Source: Bettongia penicillata ogilbyi (lineage: Eukaryota; Chordata; Mammalia; Diprotodontia; Potoroidae). From it: DNA of 64,000 nucleotides. Of the stretch, positions 34,305 through 46,859 are shown in pieces (position 1 is the stretch's first letter; the number at the start of each line of letters is the position of its first letter). The notes under the pieces are model-generated. The model ran no database searches. It was not told where the DNA came from and was given only the letters and a program-made list of their open reading frames with translations. The stretch covers positions 5,042,297-5,106,296 of the forward strand of contig JAJHZJ010000061.1 of NCBI GenBank assembly GCA_023548195.1, written 5' to 3'. The position numbers were made by a program, and so were the translations under genes.

Positions 34305-34960
34305 TGAACCATCAATAAGCATTTATTAAGCACTTGCTGTATGCAAAAGACTTTTGAAAGTCCTAGCTTCAAGAAACTTTATGTTCTGATAGGGGAAACA
34401 ACATGTACCTCTATAGGTACACACAAGATAGACAAATCAAATACTGTACAAGGTAACCTTTGAGAGGAAGGTGCCAGCAGACCAGGAAAAGCTGCCATAG
34501 TCATTGCTGCTTGACTTGAGTGTTGAAAGAAATTAGGGCTTCCAGAAGGTGGAAGTGAGCACTCCAGACCTGGGAGACATTAGTGAAAGATGAAATATCT
34601 GTGGTGTGTGTGAAGGACAGCAGGCAGAACATTGTATGGCAGGAACATAGAATGCAGGAGCAGGGTAATGTGTGTGTTGATATAAAAGATTGGGTTGTAA
34701 AGAGTATAAAAGTGAAACAGAGCAGTTTGTATTTGATCCTTGAGATAGTTGGGACCTAGTGGTGTCTGAGTAGAGGAGTTGGTTCACAGAGATGGGAGGT
34801 GCAGCATCTTGTGTTTAAAAAAAGGGCAGCGGGCAAGAAGTACAACTTAGCTCAACCATAGAGTATGTAAAAAAATAGAGGAGTAATGTATGAAAAGGTT
34901 GGAAAGGTAGATTGGGGCCAGATGGAGAGCCTTTAAATGTCAAACAGAAGCATTCTATAG
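34305..34960 (-). mobile_element. L2 LINE 3' region, antisense
   Basis: Begins with the reversed tail AAGCATTTATTAAGCACTTG, then GCTTCAAGAAACTTTATG, AGGGCTTCCAGAAGGTGGAA and TTGATCCTTGAGATAGTTGG. In order over 600 bases. Confidence 0.7.
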
Positions 34961-36310
34961 ACTAGAATATAGTATGTACATAAAGTTATACCATAGGATC
35001 AAAGTACCTTTTGTGTCCTTGTGACCCCAGAATGGAGCATAGGAACACAATGACCACTCGGCAAGGGTCAGGTGACTGGTGAGAGAAAACTGATTCAGAA
35101 CACTAAAAGGGTTTTCATGATATTGACTGAAAACACCTGACTTTTAAGATTTTACAATCCATATGAACTTGAATGTGGCACCATTTGCTAAATCAACAGG
35201 AATAAAGGCAGCCTGTGTGACTTGGCTAACACAGGTACAGCGTTTAAAAATCTGTCATGTTTCAATTTACTCTCAAGCCAGTGAAACTGACCATCTTTAA
35301 CTGTGCAGCTTGAGATAATGTCGATTGAAAGTGACTCCCTCTTGCTTTAATAATGCACAATGGCAAGGGGTGTCGCAGAATTGAGGTTGCAGTCTAATTT
35401 GACCCCCACAATCCCCCAATCTGTACATCTGTATTAGCTTTTGAGCTGGGGGATGTATTGCTTGTGCATTTCAACTTTCCACTTCAGGTGGTTTCCTAGT
35501 TAATTTTTAAAACCATAAATGTTGGTGGGAGCCATATTCAGTTTTTAAGTGAACTATAATATTTCTCATGTATTTGTATTCACCAAGTAATGCTCTGGAA
35601 GCAAAGATGTCATGAAATAATTTTCTTTTTGACTGAATGTTTTACTCCCATCAAATCATAATCTTCTAAACCTACCTAAAGGAAGAACATGGGCAATAGA
35701 GCCAACACTGGTGATACTCTAGGTCTACCTAAGTAAAATCACATTACTCATTTGTGAAAACTAAAAGTATCTCCAGATGTTTTATCATTGACCTTATGGT
35801 CATATATAGAATTCCCCTGAAGGACACATTTCCAACTAAACACATCTTGCAAAACTGAGAATGAGGCACCCGGAAGAGCTATACACATTGTCTTCCTTCT
35901 AATTTCTAACCCTCTAGCTATTAGCATTCCAATCCACCAGCAGTTTTTCCCCCCTACAGAGGTTTTTACTAAATGAAAAAAAAAAAAAAACAGAAAGAAA
36001 AAGAAAAATGAGAGCTGAAGCTGATAAAGCCATTGAGATGTTTTTATTGCTAGCCTCATAGGGGCAAGAAAGCTTGGCAAAGCCCAAAGGAAATCAACCT
36101 TGCAGAACTTTGGGAAGAAAGTCCTCCAAAGGAATTTCACTCTCAGTTCATCAGCTGTAGGTTCAAACACAGGTAGTGATGTAATCCCTCATTTGGATGA
36201 TTTATTTATTCATTAGGATACTTACTGCTAATGACTACCAATTCCATCAAAGTTGCACCTTAATGAGGGTCAGCATGGTATGAGTTATAAAAAAGGGTTT
36301 TGGAACTATG
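34961..36310. other. Repeat-poor intronic block
   Basis: No transposon recognised between the L2 and the repeat at 36312. An A-rich run lies near 35977-36010. Good candidate for conserved noncoding sequence, especially 35160-35600. Confidence 0.4.
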
Positions 36311-36311
36311 C

Positions 36312-36558
36312 CATCTCTCTCATGTGTTCACTAGTAGTTTATTCTGTCTGGGTGGTTCTGTAACAAGTATTGAGGCCAATATAACTGCAGCATTTAGTTG
36401 TGTTTTTTAAAAAATCTCCTTCCTCTCCCCCCCCCATGTAGAAATACCACACTGTAGCAGAGTATATATGGAGGATACAGTAGTTTCAAACCAATACCTT
36501 GCTCCTGCTGCATCCCCAGCTTTGTTCAATGAAACTGACCCAGAAGCTCCAAAAGATC
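36312..36558. mobile_element. Unclassified repeat, copy B
   Basis: CATCTCTCTCATGTGTTCAC start and TTGTTCAATGAAACTGACCC end. Shares order and length with 31432-31678. Termini are not inverted repeats; a weak pol III B-box-like GTTCAATGA is near the end. Confidence 0.65.
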
Positions 36559-39180
36559 CCAAATTGTCCCAGAGAGTAAATCACTGCCCTAGGGCAAAGG
36601 TGTTAAACTGAGAAGTTTATGTTTGCAAAAGGTGTTTTTCACTGTCGTGGAAGATATATAAAGTCCAAACCAAAAGAGAGTTTCCTATCAATGGTGAGAA
36701 TATCCAAAAGCTTCTCTTGGAAGACACTTAGCACATTGCATTAAACCCTGTGCTATTACAGGATCTTCTTAGTTAATTAAATTTACCAGAATACCAAATG
36801 GACCTAGCTCTCCACAATGAAAGAAAGGATTAAGAAAACTTACTGGAATTTCGCATGCAGCTGGATGAGCAGCCCATTTAGTTAGTCCATTAATTTATCT
36901 TGGACTGGCACTTCAGGCAGACAATTACTTGGACACAGAACAGACTAAGAGGAAGAGCTTGGGCTGAATTGCATTTGGGAAATTGCAAAGTGCTTTTCAA
37001 TGATCCCACAGTGCTTGTTACTGTGAAAGTCCATCTTTTTAGCATTGTTGTTACTATGTTACTTTCGCATAGCTGTGAATAAAGGAACGCTGTGATCTTA
37101 GTTACAAATATACTAGTAACCCAAAGGTAAATGGACAGTTGCATGATGGGTAAAAGTGCATTCAAATTCAGGCCAGTTTAAAAAAATAAACCCTTGATAT
37201 GCGCAGGGTACTGGTTACCATTACTACCATTGAAGTTATCAGTGACAACTGTGTATGATAATTGGTGTGAAAAGCACCATAAAGGACCTCTGGTCCTCTA
37301 AAGGGAAGTGGGTCAATTATATAGAGCTAGAATGGAGGGCATTAGTTGAGGACAAATGCAGGAGAAATTCACATATAAAAGGAACTGATGTATCTTGATT
37401 TTTTTTCCCCATTTATGAAATTCAGAAAAATTCCACCATTTTGAAAAAAATTCACCTTTTGATAAGGGCTTTCATTTTAACCTTCTTGTATTTAAAAGTT
37501 GATTTAATTGTTTGTGTCTACTCTTTAGATAACTTGGCAGATTAGAGGGTATGCAGTTGTAAACCATTAACTAACCAGTAGCACAGTTCAGGTTTTAAAA
37601 CTTATTTATTTTTGTCTACCTTGCATTAGAGTGAAATACTTTTCCCTCTGCTTTATGATTCATTTTTGACCAATTTATTGGATTTGATTGCTTTGAACCA
37701 AAATTTCTCTTAATCACCACTGGGACATTTGGAAGCTATCTCCCCTCTTCTAGGCTTTGTGAAGGGTATTGTCATGTTACCTTCATAGCGTACATTCTGC
37801 CTCATGACATTAATTTTCCTAGAGGTCAATTGTTCCTCATGGTAATACACAGGAATAAAATTAATTTCAGACATCTCCAGTTCATTTAGCAGCAGACATG
37901 CTCAGGTAGAACTACTGTCCATCCATATCTTGCAGAAAACTGAGCTTTGTTTTGGAGTCTCCCTGAAATGCAAGGTATGTCCTGATTACTGCCATCAAGA
38001 TATGATTATAACGACATGAAGCCAGCGGTCGTGGAAGGACTTCTTCAGTTAGACTTACGTGGATTTAAAGAAAATATTTAGTCTTTTGGTGTTTGTCACT
38101 TGACTTTTTGCCCAGACTACAGGCATTATGCAAGTTTCAAGACTTATTTGTTGACTTTGCACTATTTCAAGATAATTAGGAACAAGTACGTATTAAGCAT
38201 CATCACTGTACTGAGGACTGAACTCTGTAGAATCACTTCGATTACATTTCTGTCATTGGCTTGCTGTTCATGTTCTCCACATACACAGTTCTAGGTTAGT
38301 GTGGCCAAAGCCAGCCCAGTCAGCAACATCTGCCCTCTCCTGCTGCCCACTTGAGAATTGCTTGGTTTTATCAGGAACAATGTGTCCAAATTAAATGCCA
38401 AGGCAGCTGGAATTCTGACATTTGGCAGAGATACTGGCATGTTTAGGTAGGAACTGGTATAGTATAAAAACCAGGCTGTTTCCCTCCTCCCCCATGTGCC
38501 CTACCCTACCTCAGCTCCTCCAAAGTGAGGTTTTTTTCTTTCTGGAAAGCACTTGAGACCAAATCCTCATCCGCCTCCTGATCTCATCAAAAGTCTTCAG
38601 TTCCACAGAACTGGGTGATATATGTGACTTATTCAGAGAGAGAGAGGAACTGCTCACTGGTGAGATGGAAATCCTTTGTGGAGGAAGAAGGGAATTTAAT
38701 TGCCTTGTATTGTTTGTGGAGGGATAAGAAGGGCAGTATATTTTTCTATTATATTGCAACTTTACCAAACATATACTGACAAGGAAAGGAATCCAGGAAG
38801 ATTAGAGTGTATCCATTTTAAGATAGCAGCCCTGTACGAAGGTTTCATTTTTAGGATTTTGTAATTCTATCAGACAAAACCATTCTTAGCTGCAGTTGTG
38901 ATTTGCACTTGCACCCAGACAACAGTAGCTAGTCAGAAGAAAATACCAATGTTCTGCCAGGTTCTGATGTCTGTGATATTTTGCCAGCAGCAAAACAGGA
39001 TCAAAAATAATAAACAGACCTCCTCCCTCAACTGCCTGCATAGTATTTACACAAAGAGATTGATGAACTATGCGTGTGTGTGTGTATGTATTCAGGAAAG
39101 GGAAGTTTTAGGAAGAAATGTTAAATCTTTGGTGTTGGGATATGTGTAAGGTTTAATATTTTATCAAATGATTAAGATTC
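36559..39180. other. Repeat-poor intronic block
   Basis: The second longest stretch without recognised repeats in the window. Short open frames have no domain signal. Candidate for enhancers. Confidence 0.4.
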
Positions 39181-39530
39181 CATGGATCTTAGAACTGGAA
39201 GGATGTAATGAGTTTATCTAGTGAAGGGGTGGGGAACCTGCAACCTCGAGGCCAGATGTGGTCCTCTGGGTCCTCAGGTGTAACCCTTTGAATCCAAACT
39301 TCATAGAAGAAATCCCCTTAATAAAAGAATTTGTTCTGTAAAACTTGGATTCAGTCAAAAGGCTGAACCCAAGGACCTAGAAGGCCACATGTGGTCTCAG
39401 GGCCACAGGTTTGTCTCCCTTTCATTTTACAGATGAGGAAGCAGACCTAGAAGGAAGTGACTTGTCCAAAATCACAGAAAGTGGCTGAGATATGAGTGTA
39501 GGTCTTCTGGCTCCAGAACCAGCACTCTTT
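39181..39530 (-). mobile_element. MIR-type SINE, antisense, split by a MITE
   Basis: Left part GATCTTAGAACTGGAAGG; right part CATTTTACAGATGAGGAAGC, AGTGACTTGTCCAAAATCAC and AACCAGCACTCTTTTGAG. The two halves join once the insert is removed. Confidence 0.7.
39224..39421. mobile_element. Palindromic hAT MITE
   Basis: GGGGTGGGGAACCTGCAACC begins an arm of about 67 bases (39234-39300) whose reverse complement, diverged, makes up about 39343-39411. AAAGGCTG and GTGTAACCCTTTGAATCC are matching arm parts. The loop is about 45 bases. Confidence 0.8.
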
Positions 39531-39684
39531 TGAGTAGGATGGTCTCTAAAAGAGAACAAGTGTATTGGATTTCTAGAAGAAGTTACTTTGATATGGTATG
39601 AAACTTCCTTGGTTTTTAGGGTTCTTTTTCACCATAAAATCATGTGAGATTGATTGCATTTTTTGATACAGGGAAATAGCAAAG

Positions 39685-39875
39685 TATAGTGTGGGTGTAT
39701 TGAGGGAGTAGAACAAGACAGGAGATCTGCTTTCTCTGATTCTGTCTTCTCTAGTCTATTGCTTGACTTTGGCTAATTGACTTCATCTATCTCTGTCAGC
39801 TTCCTTATCTGTCAAGTGGATATTATTTTTGCAGAATTGTTGAGAGGAAAAAATAAAGTGATGAATGTGAATATT
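39685..39875 (+). mobile_element. MIR-type SINE, diverged
   Basis: GCTTGACTTTGGCTAATTGA, CAGCTTCCTTATCTGTCAAG, then GAATTGTTGAGAGG. Confidence 0.55.
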
Positions 39876-40079
39876 TCCCATTTGATCATTTTTTTAGCAC
39901 CAAGATGCTGCCTTGGCATTCACTGGAGCCCAGATCATAGATACCATTTTAAGCCAGTCTCTCCCCTCCAGAATATTTTTGTAAGGAACGAAGCATTAAT
40001 AACAGTAGCTGTTGCCTGTTTCTAGGAAGGGAAAAGGGATTTTAGTGCTCTGGAAGACTGTAGACTGTTCTTTCTTTAA

Positions 40080-40749
40080 TTCCTAGCCCCCTTATCAAAA
40101 TCATTGATTATGCCCAGTCAAACCTCAGCCTTTGGTCATTCCTACATATATGCTGCTGAATGAAAATGATAAAAATATTCTGACTAGGTCTATTACAATT
40201 CTATGTTATGTAACCTCAACTGGGCCCTCGCTGCTGCTAAGTAATCCTGCTATACCTTCTTTATCAACTCATTGTCCCACTCTCTGTAGGAGTTCTTCCA
40301 AACCTTTTCATCCCATCTTAAACCTCTCATTGTTTTCCTTCCCCCGACTTGCTCAGCTGAGAACTTTGCCTTGTATTATACAGAAAAAAATAGAGGCCAT
40401 TCACTATAAACTCCCTCTTCTATCACTCAGATGCCTTCTGTCTCTATTTTCTCCTTCACTCCTGTCTCATATGTTGAAGTGCTCTTACTTGATCCTTCCA
40501 TCCCAAATATTATCCTGTATTTCTTCTGCCCTTTGGGGCCAAAGTTTTTGAAAAGACCTTCTACAACAGATGATTCCACTTTCTCTTTTCTCATGCTTTT
40601 CTTAATCCTTTACAATCTGACTTCTGACATTATTCCACTGAAACAGTTCTCTCCAAAATAACTGATGATCTCTTAGTTGCCACATCCAATGGGTTTTTTC
40701 TGTTCTGGTTCTCCTTGACCTTTTTTCAGCCTTTGACACTATTGATAGA

Positions 40750-40820
<71 letters not shown>

Positions 40821-42205
40821 TTCTCTTTCTTTCTCTCTCGCTCCCCCCTTCTCTCGCTCCCTCTCCCTCCCTCCCTCCATCCCTCCCTCCCCCTTCTCTC
40901 CCTCCCTCCCTCCCCCTTCTCTCTCTCCTTCCCTTCCCTTCTCTTCCCTTCCCTTCCCTTCCTCATCTCTTCTCTCTAGGTTTCCAGGGCTTACCAATCT
41001 CACTATTCTGTCTTTGTCTCCTTTGCTGGATACTCTTCCAGATCATGCCCTCTAACCGTAGGTATCCTTGAGGGCTCTGTCTTTTGCCCTTTTCTCTCTA
41101 TTACTTCACTTGGGGATCTCATTAGCTCCCAAGGATTTAGTTACCACCTTATGTTGAGGATTCTCAAATCTACTAATCCTGCCCCAGTCTTTCTGTGATC
41201 TTCAGTCTTGAATCTCCAGCTGCCTTTTAAATATCTTTAATTGGATGTCTAGTAGACATCTTAAACTCGATATGACCAAAACAGAATTTAATATCTTTGC
41301 CTCTGACTGTGCCTCACCTCCTATCTTCCCTGTTACTTGTGGGTAACACCATCGTCCAATCATCCTGGTCTCCTCACTGTCTTTCCTCCACCTCCACCCC
41401 CACTCCCATATCTAGTCTATTGCCAAAGTCTGTCAATTTCACCTTTGGAACATCTGTCAAACATTCCTTCTTCCCTCCCCTGGCTCTGCTACCACTCTAG
41501 TGCAGATGTTCATGACTTCACACCTGTTACTAATGCAGTAGTTTGCTGATGATCCTACCTGCCTCTAGGCTCTCCCCTCTTCAAACCATGAAAAGTGATT
41601 GTCCTAAAGTGCAGGTCCAATCAAGTCACCTCCCCACTTAATAAACTCCAGTGGCTCCCTATCACCTCCAAGATGAAATACTAAATTCTCTGTTTAGCAT
41701 TTAAAGTCCTTGATAACCTAACCCCCTTCCACCTTTCCAGTCTTCTTATACCTTACTCCCCTCCCTGATAGATTCTCCTTGATCTAATGACACTGCTCTG
41801 TTTGCTGTTCCAGGAAGAAAACTCTTCATCTCTTGGCTTCAGTATTTTCTTTGACTGTTCCCCTTGTCTGGAACCAATATCCCTCCTCTGCTCTCACTAT
41901 AGACTTCACTGGCCTTTAAGTTCCAACAAAATCTCACCTTCTATAGGAAGCCTTTCCCAACCTGTCTTAATTTTAGTGCCTTCCCTCTGCTAGGAAATTT
42001 AGTGCCTTCCCTCTGCTCTGGTATTTACTATTTATCCTGTATATAGATTGCTTTGTATGTTTTCGTTTGCGTGTTGTCACTGCCACTAGACTATAAGCTC
42101 CCTGAGAGCAGGGACTATTTTTTTGCCTCTTTATGTATCCCCAGTGTTTAGCACTGTGCCTGACACATAGGTGCTGAATGTGTTTGTTGACTGATTGGAG
42201 GTAAA
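40080..42205 (+). mobile_element. Long L2 LINE with reverse transcriptase remnants
   Basis: Frame + from 40702 reads VLVLLDLFSAFDTIDR, the L2 reverse transcriptase block holding the first catalytic Asp. At 41150-41161 the codons give YVED, a decayed YADD catalytic box, followed by SQIY. Then come the 3' blocks CTCCAGTGGCTCCCTATCAC and GAGAGCAGGGACTATTTT and the tail GCTGAATGTGTTTGTTGAC. Frameshifts and a CT tract break the frame. Confidence 0.85.
40751..40978. repeat. (CT)n polypyrimidine tract inside L2
   Basis: About 228 bases almost purely C and T, first as CT units, later as CCCTT/CCCT units, with G only in two TCGCT breaks and A only in CCATCC and CATC. It replaces L2 sequence just after the AFDT motif. 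Confidence 0.95.
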
Positions 42206-42209
42206 GGGA

Positions 42210-43100
42210 AATCAGAGTTGAATGACTGGACCCAAAATTCAGTGTCCATTTGGAAGGAAGCCTCTTGTGGCATGCCTCAGGGATCTGTGCTTGGCCCTGA
42301 GTTAATTAACTTTTTTGCCCCACCAGTAATCTGGATAAAGGCCTAGGTTTCATGCTTGTCACATTTATAGATGGCAAAAAAGCTGAGAGAGATAGTTAAC
42401 ACTCAGGATGACAGATTAAGGATTAATAAAGAGCATAACAAAATATATATGTATAAATAAATACATACCTACTTTTTGTATAGACATATACATGTGTATA
42501 ATTTATATGTATATATGTCAAATTTAACAAGATAAACTTCAGTAAGGACAAAGAGTCTTACATTTGAGTTAAAAACAATTTGACTTAAGTACAAGGTCAA
42601 CATTAGTTCACTAGACAAAAGATGAGGGAGTTTTGGTGCAATGCATTATCACCATGAGTTAACAGTATTCTTGGACAGTCAAGAAGAAGATGAGCATGAT
42701 TGATTAAAGAAAGCCTAGTGGGCTATCTCATGCTTACCTGGGTGCCTCATTTTGGAAGTAAAGGATCTCAAATTCATGCCATATGAGGATCATTTGAAGT
42801 AATTGAAGAGTTTTAGCTATGTTCAAGTTTTCGAAGCAGGGTTGGAAGAGAAATCAGATTTATCCTTGGCTCCAGAAGGCAGACAGAAGTAAGAACAACC
42901 AATGGTAGCTTCTGAGAGACAATTTCATCTTGATGTAAAAGGAAAAAAAAGTCTTAACAGTCCTAACAGAGCTGACCAGTCTTCTAGAAAAGGCTGGATG
43001 ACCTTATGTTGAGGCATGCTTAATGGGAAATGCTGTTCAGGCATGAATTAAACTGGATGATCTCTGATTTCTCTTTCAACTCTGATATTTCATGTTTCTC
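42210..43100 (+). mobile_element. CR1/L3 LINE 3' part
   Basis: At 42272-42301 the frame reads MPQGSVLGPE, the QGSVLGP box of CR1-type reverse transcriptases, followed by FIDG in place of FADD. The 3' end has AAAGGCTGGATGACCTTATG and AACTGGATGATCTCTGATTT. It directly follows the L2 tail. Confidence 0.85.
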
Positions 43101-43954
43101 TGAAAATTGTGTTCCATTTCTAAAAAAAAAATGAAAGCTAACTATGCCAGTGTGCTTCTATTTATTATTCTTTCTTAGTTCATTAATACATGCAATTCTT
43201 TGCACCATTTTCAGATTTTTTTTTGTTTGTGAGTTTTGAGATTTTTTAATTACAGAAAGATAGTTAATTTGACTAAATTGTGGCTAATTGCAGTTATCTT
43301 AACTTCAACTTTTATCTTCTGACTCACTGTGATTGGTAGAAAAATTTTATTTATCCTCAGATTATTAAATATTTTACCCTAAATAAATGATTTCACCTAA
43401 CTGAATAGGCTAAATAATGGGCTAAACATAGATTTGATATAGACATATATATGTACAGTTGTGCACACACATACGCACACACATGTACACATATAGGTGA
43501 GTGGCTTACATTCTTTTATTAAATATAAAATGAATTACAGAATAAAATAAAGAATGGAGTCTATTGTTGCTTAAAGGAAACATGAATTCAGTGCAGAATT
43601 ATATAGCTAAATTAAATTATATGTAGCTAAGGTTTTTTTTCTCAGTATGAATTTTCTGATGTTGAAACAGGCCTGTATTTTGTTCTAAATATTTCTCACA
43701 TCAATATCATATAGAAGACATTCATTTAATCAGATGTCTGTTATGCTCCACAATATATTGGATGTTGACAGAAGCCTTTGACAATTTAACATACAGTGAA
43801 ACCCATAGAAACATTTTCATTGTGAATTTCCAGATAAATGGGTTTTACAAAATAGTCCTAACAAATTGTGTGGGTAAAAGCAGATTTGCAGAATGCCTAA
43901 TTTCTATCTAGAGCCATACAGACAAAAGCTTATTTTCATCACGAAATGAGAAAG
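43101..43954. other. AT-rich, nothing recognised except a small microsatellite
   Basis: A TA/CA/TG tract lies at about 43437-43497. No gene. Confidence 0.45.
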
Positions 43955-44025
43955 TACTGATGGGGTAGGAAAAGAAGTTCCTTACTTGTAGCTCCATACA
44001 CCAATGAAATTACAGATCTGGTAAA
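43955..44025 (+). mobile_element. SINE 3' tail
   Basis: TACTTGTAGCTCCATACACC and AATGAAATTACAGATCTGG, as in the tail at 27380. Confidence 0.55.
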
Positions 44026-44180
44026 TACACATGCACTTATATATGTAAATGCACATCTGTGTATATATGTGTATATATATACATACACACACAGACATTT
44101 GTTTATATATATATGTACATATGCATACACATGGATATCTGTGTGTATATATGTGTGTGTATATATATATATATATTTAG
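44026..44180. repeat. (TA/CA/TG) microsatellite
   Basis: Mixed alternating dinucleotides, ending in a run of TA units. Overlapping open frames are artefacts. Confidence 0.9.
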
Positions 44181-44231
44181 GGTTTTTAAAATTTCTTTTC
44201 AACTTGATGTCAGTTTTCATTTATTTTTATT

Positions 44232-44302
44232 TTGTTTTATGTTTCTGTATCTCTGGTGCCTGATAGTTGCTTAATAAATACTTGGTGATTGACAGAAGCT
44301 GA
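44232..44302 (+). mobile_element. L2 3' tail
   Basis: CTCTGGTGCCTGATAGTTGC then TTAATAAATACTTGGTGATT. Confidence 0.55.
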
Positions 44303-44344
44303 CTTTTCCTCTGATATACACATCCACACAAATTATTTAGTGCA

Positions 44345-44480
44345 GTCACTGAACATTTATTAAACACTTACTATGTGCCAGGCCTATATTAGGTCTGGGG
44401 TCACAAAAATGAAAGAAGTAGACCGTGAAAGTTTGCTTTCTCTAATAGGGATCAAGAAGAGTCTTGAATGAGGACCAGGG
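44345..44480 (-). mobile_element. L2 3' tail, antisense
   Basis: AACATTTATTAAACACTTAC, TATGTGCCAGGCC, CTTTCTCTAATAGGG. Confidence 0.6.
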
Positions 44481-45389
44481 ATCATAGTAGTTGGGAGAAT
44501 ATCCAGATTGTATAGAGTAGCATCCCACTGACTTGTCAAGAGAAACAGGGGTCCAGAGTTCAGTGACATCTTTCTCCCACATCTGGAGAGAGTCATCCTC
44601 CCCACCCACAGGGATGTGAGGTACCTGACAGCTTTCCTGCTTTCCTACAGTCAGTTGACTTAAAAGAAAGAACATACTTCTTGTTTATACCTGCCTTGGC
44701 CATGGGAACAGCCATTTATAAATCACTGAAATTTGTGACAAAGGCCGACAATTTGGTGTGAGAGCTATGAGTGGCTGGAGCTGAGAAGGCAAAAAAGCTA
44801 CTGCTCCTTTAAGCCCCTTGGTCTGTCCCAGAACAAAGGGAAGGAGTTTTTGACTCATTCTTTGCTTGGCCCCTTTGAAGCTCTACCCAGAATTCTGCCT
44901 AGATCTTTGGATTTCTCTTACCTCAAAGCTTGTAGCTAAACTGGAGGATTTTTAGTAATAGTCAGCAAAGCTTACTAAGACTATGTAGGTATTGACATAT
45001 GGAAAAATGTAAAAGGAACCAAATTTGAATAGTGAAGCTAAAAGCCGGGTAAAGGAAAATGCATCGGGGATCTATAGATAGCTACAGTATGGGGGAAAGA
45101 CTACAAGGGAAGTTGATGGAAACTGTTACAACTTAAAAAATATAGATAAACAAATCACTGTATCTAATTAAATGTGGTTTACCCCTTCAAAATAAGAGTA
45201 CTTTAACTAGTTCCTAATATGTATTTCTCTACCCCTCCAACTGTTTTCCCTCCCTATTTCCCTACCCCCCAGCCCACACACTGTTTCCAGAGTGCTTTTA
45301 AGCAAAGATGGTGTTCTTTAATTTATTTGTCAGGATGCAATAGGTTAGCTTCCATAACTCCCTTTGGCTATCAGATGGTGATAGAAGGA
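44481..45389. other. Mostly unique sequence
   Basis: No gene or confident repeat. Confidence 0.4.
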
Positions 45390-45640
45390 TCTCTTTAGAT
45401 GGCACAGTAGATAAAGTATTGGGCATGGAGTGAGGAAGACCTAAGTTCTGATCTTGCATCAGACACTCACTGGCTGTGTAACCCTGGTCAAGTCACTTAA
45501 AAATCTCTTGCCTCAGTTTCCTCAGCTCTAAAATTATAGCATCTATCTTCCAGTATTGTTGTGTGGATTAAATGAGATGATGCATATACAGCACTTTGCA
45601 TACCTTAAATCTCTATGTAAATGCCAGCTGTCATTGTGAA
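45390..45640 (+). mobile_element. Full-length MAR1-type SINE
   Basis: TAGATGGCACAGTAGATAAA, CTGGTCAAGTCACTTAAAAA, CCTCAGTTTCCTCAGCTC, GCACTTTGCATACCTTAAAT. Confidence 0.88.
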
Positions 45641-45641
45641 T

Positions 45642-45742
45642 CAATCAGCAAGCTTTTATTAAGTACCTACTATGTGCCAGGAACCATCTTAGTGTCAGGG
45701 ATGTCAAGACAACTCTCAATGAGTTTATATCCTAACATGTTC
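45642..45742 (-). mobile_element. L2 3' tail, antisense
   Basis: AAGCTTTTATTAAGTACCTA, CTATGTGCCAGGAACCATC, GAGTTTATATCCTAAC. Confidence 0.65.
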
Positions 45743-46859
45743 ATCCTACGTGCCAGAAGCCAAAAACCCTAAATTGAATACTCAGAAGATTGTGTAAAGC
45801 ATTTGTTTGAGTGGTGGCTATATTACATTGTCCAGTTATGGACACTGCCTTATATTTGCTGTCTTCCAGACATATCTGGAAGATAAGTGGAGAGGAGCAC
45901 CTGACATTTACTCCCACTTGAGCTTTCAACCTAGTCTAAAGTCCAGGAGAATTGAGTAGTTGGGGTAGCATGTCTTTAAAGTCTATTATCGTCTTGACTT
46001 TTTTGCCAAATAATTCTTTTTAAACCTTCTGTGTTTAGTAAGTGTTGTTTAGCTCAAACTAATGATCTGTGTCTGTTGGGCTCCACTCATTTGATGAAGG
46101 GTGATGAAAACTGCCTTTTCCTACAGCAGGAAGGACAGAATTCATCTCTAGCCAGCTTTGCCACTGTTTCATCACCTTCATAGGAATTGCACATGCCTGG
46201 CATCAGAAGATACACATGCAGTCCTTACTTTAACTAGCCAAGGCTGCATCGGACAGGCGTTTTATCGTCTTTCATTCTTATCAACAAGCCCTGAATAGCT
46301 GGGCCCCAATCCAAGAATAGTGGAATCCTTCCCTCTGAGTGGAACTCTGTCCTATTTCAGTAATTCATGCCAATCTCCAACACAGGTCTCTGGGGCATCA
46401 TTTTCCCCTACCTTTTAAGCTGCCCTTGGACAATATATTGAGGTAAGATGATAAAGAATTATTTTCACCCTAAATTTGAAAGGGGCTAAAGATATGACTA
46501 TACCTGCATCATCAGCATCTTGCTCCCGATTCAGCTCATTCATTTGTTCCTTACCGATTTGTTGAGTACTTAGGTTCATGGACCTAAGTGTACAAACACC
46601 CTTCTTCCCTGTGTGGTAACAGAGACAACAGAGATTAACAAAGAATACAATATCAGTGATGCAAGGCATCACTTATTCATTCAGTAATAATGTATTGATT
46701 ACAATTTGCAAAGCATTATACTGGATACTCTAGGTTATATACAAATAAGCTATTGTCAGTGGCTTCTTAAGTGATCATTGCTCTCCAAATAAAGCAGACT
46801 AAATGCTTTGAGAGTTTAGGGAATAAGAAGCTCTCTTCTCTCTAGATGATCAGGGGAAG
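45743..46859. other. Mostly unique sequence
   Basis: A weak reversed L2 tail may sit at 46670-46745. No gene. Confidence 0.4.

Noticed and set aside
40602..41071. Charged (Arg/Glu-rich) and Ser/Leu-rich frames of 75-133 codons
   Set aside because: Pure translations of the CT tract on either strand.
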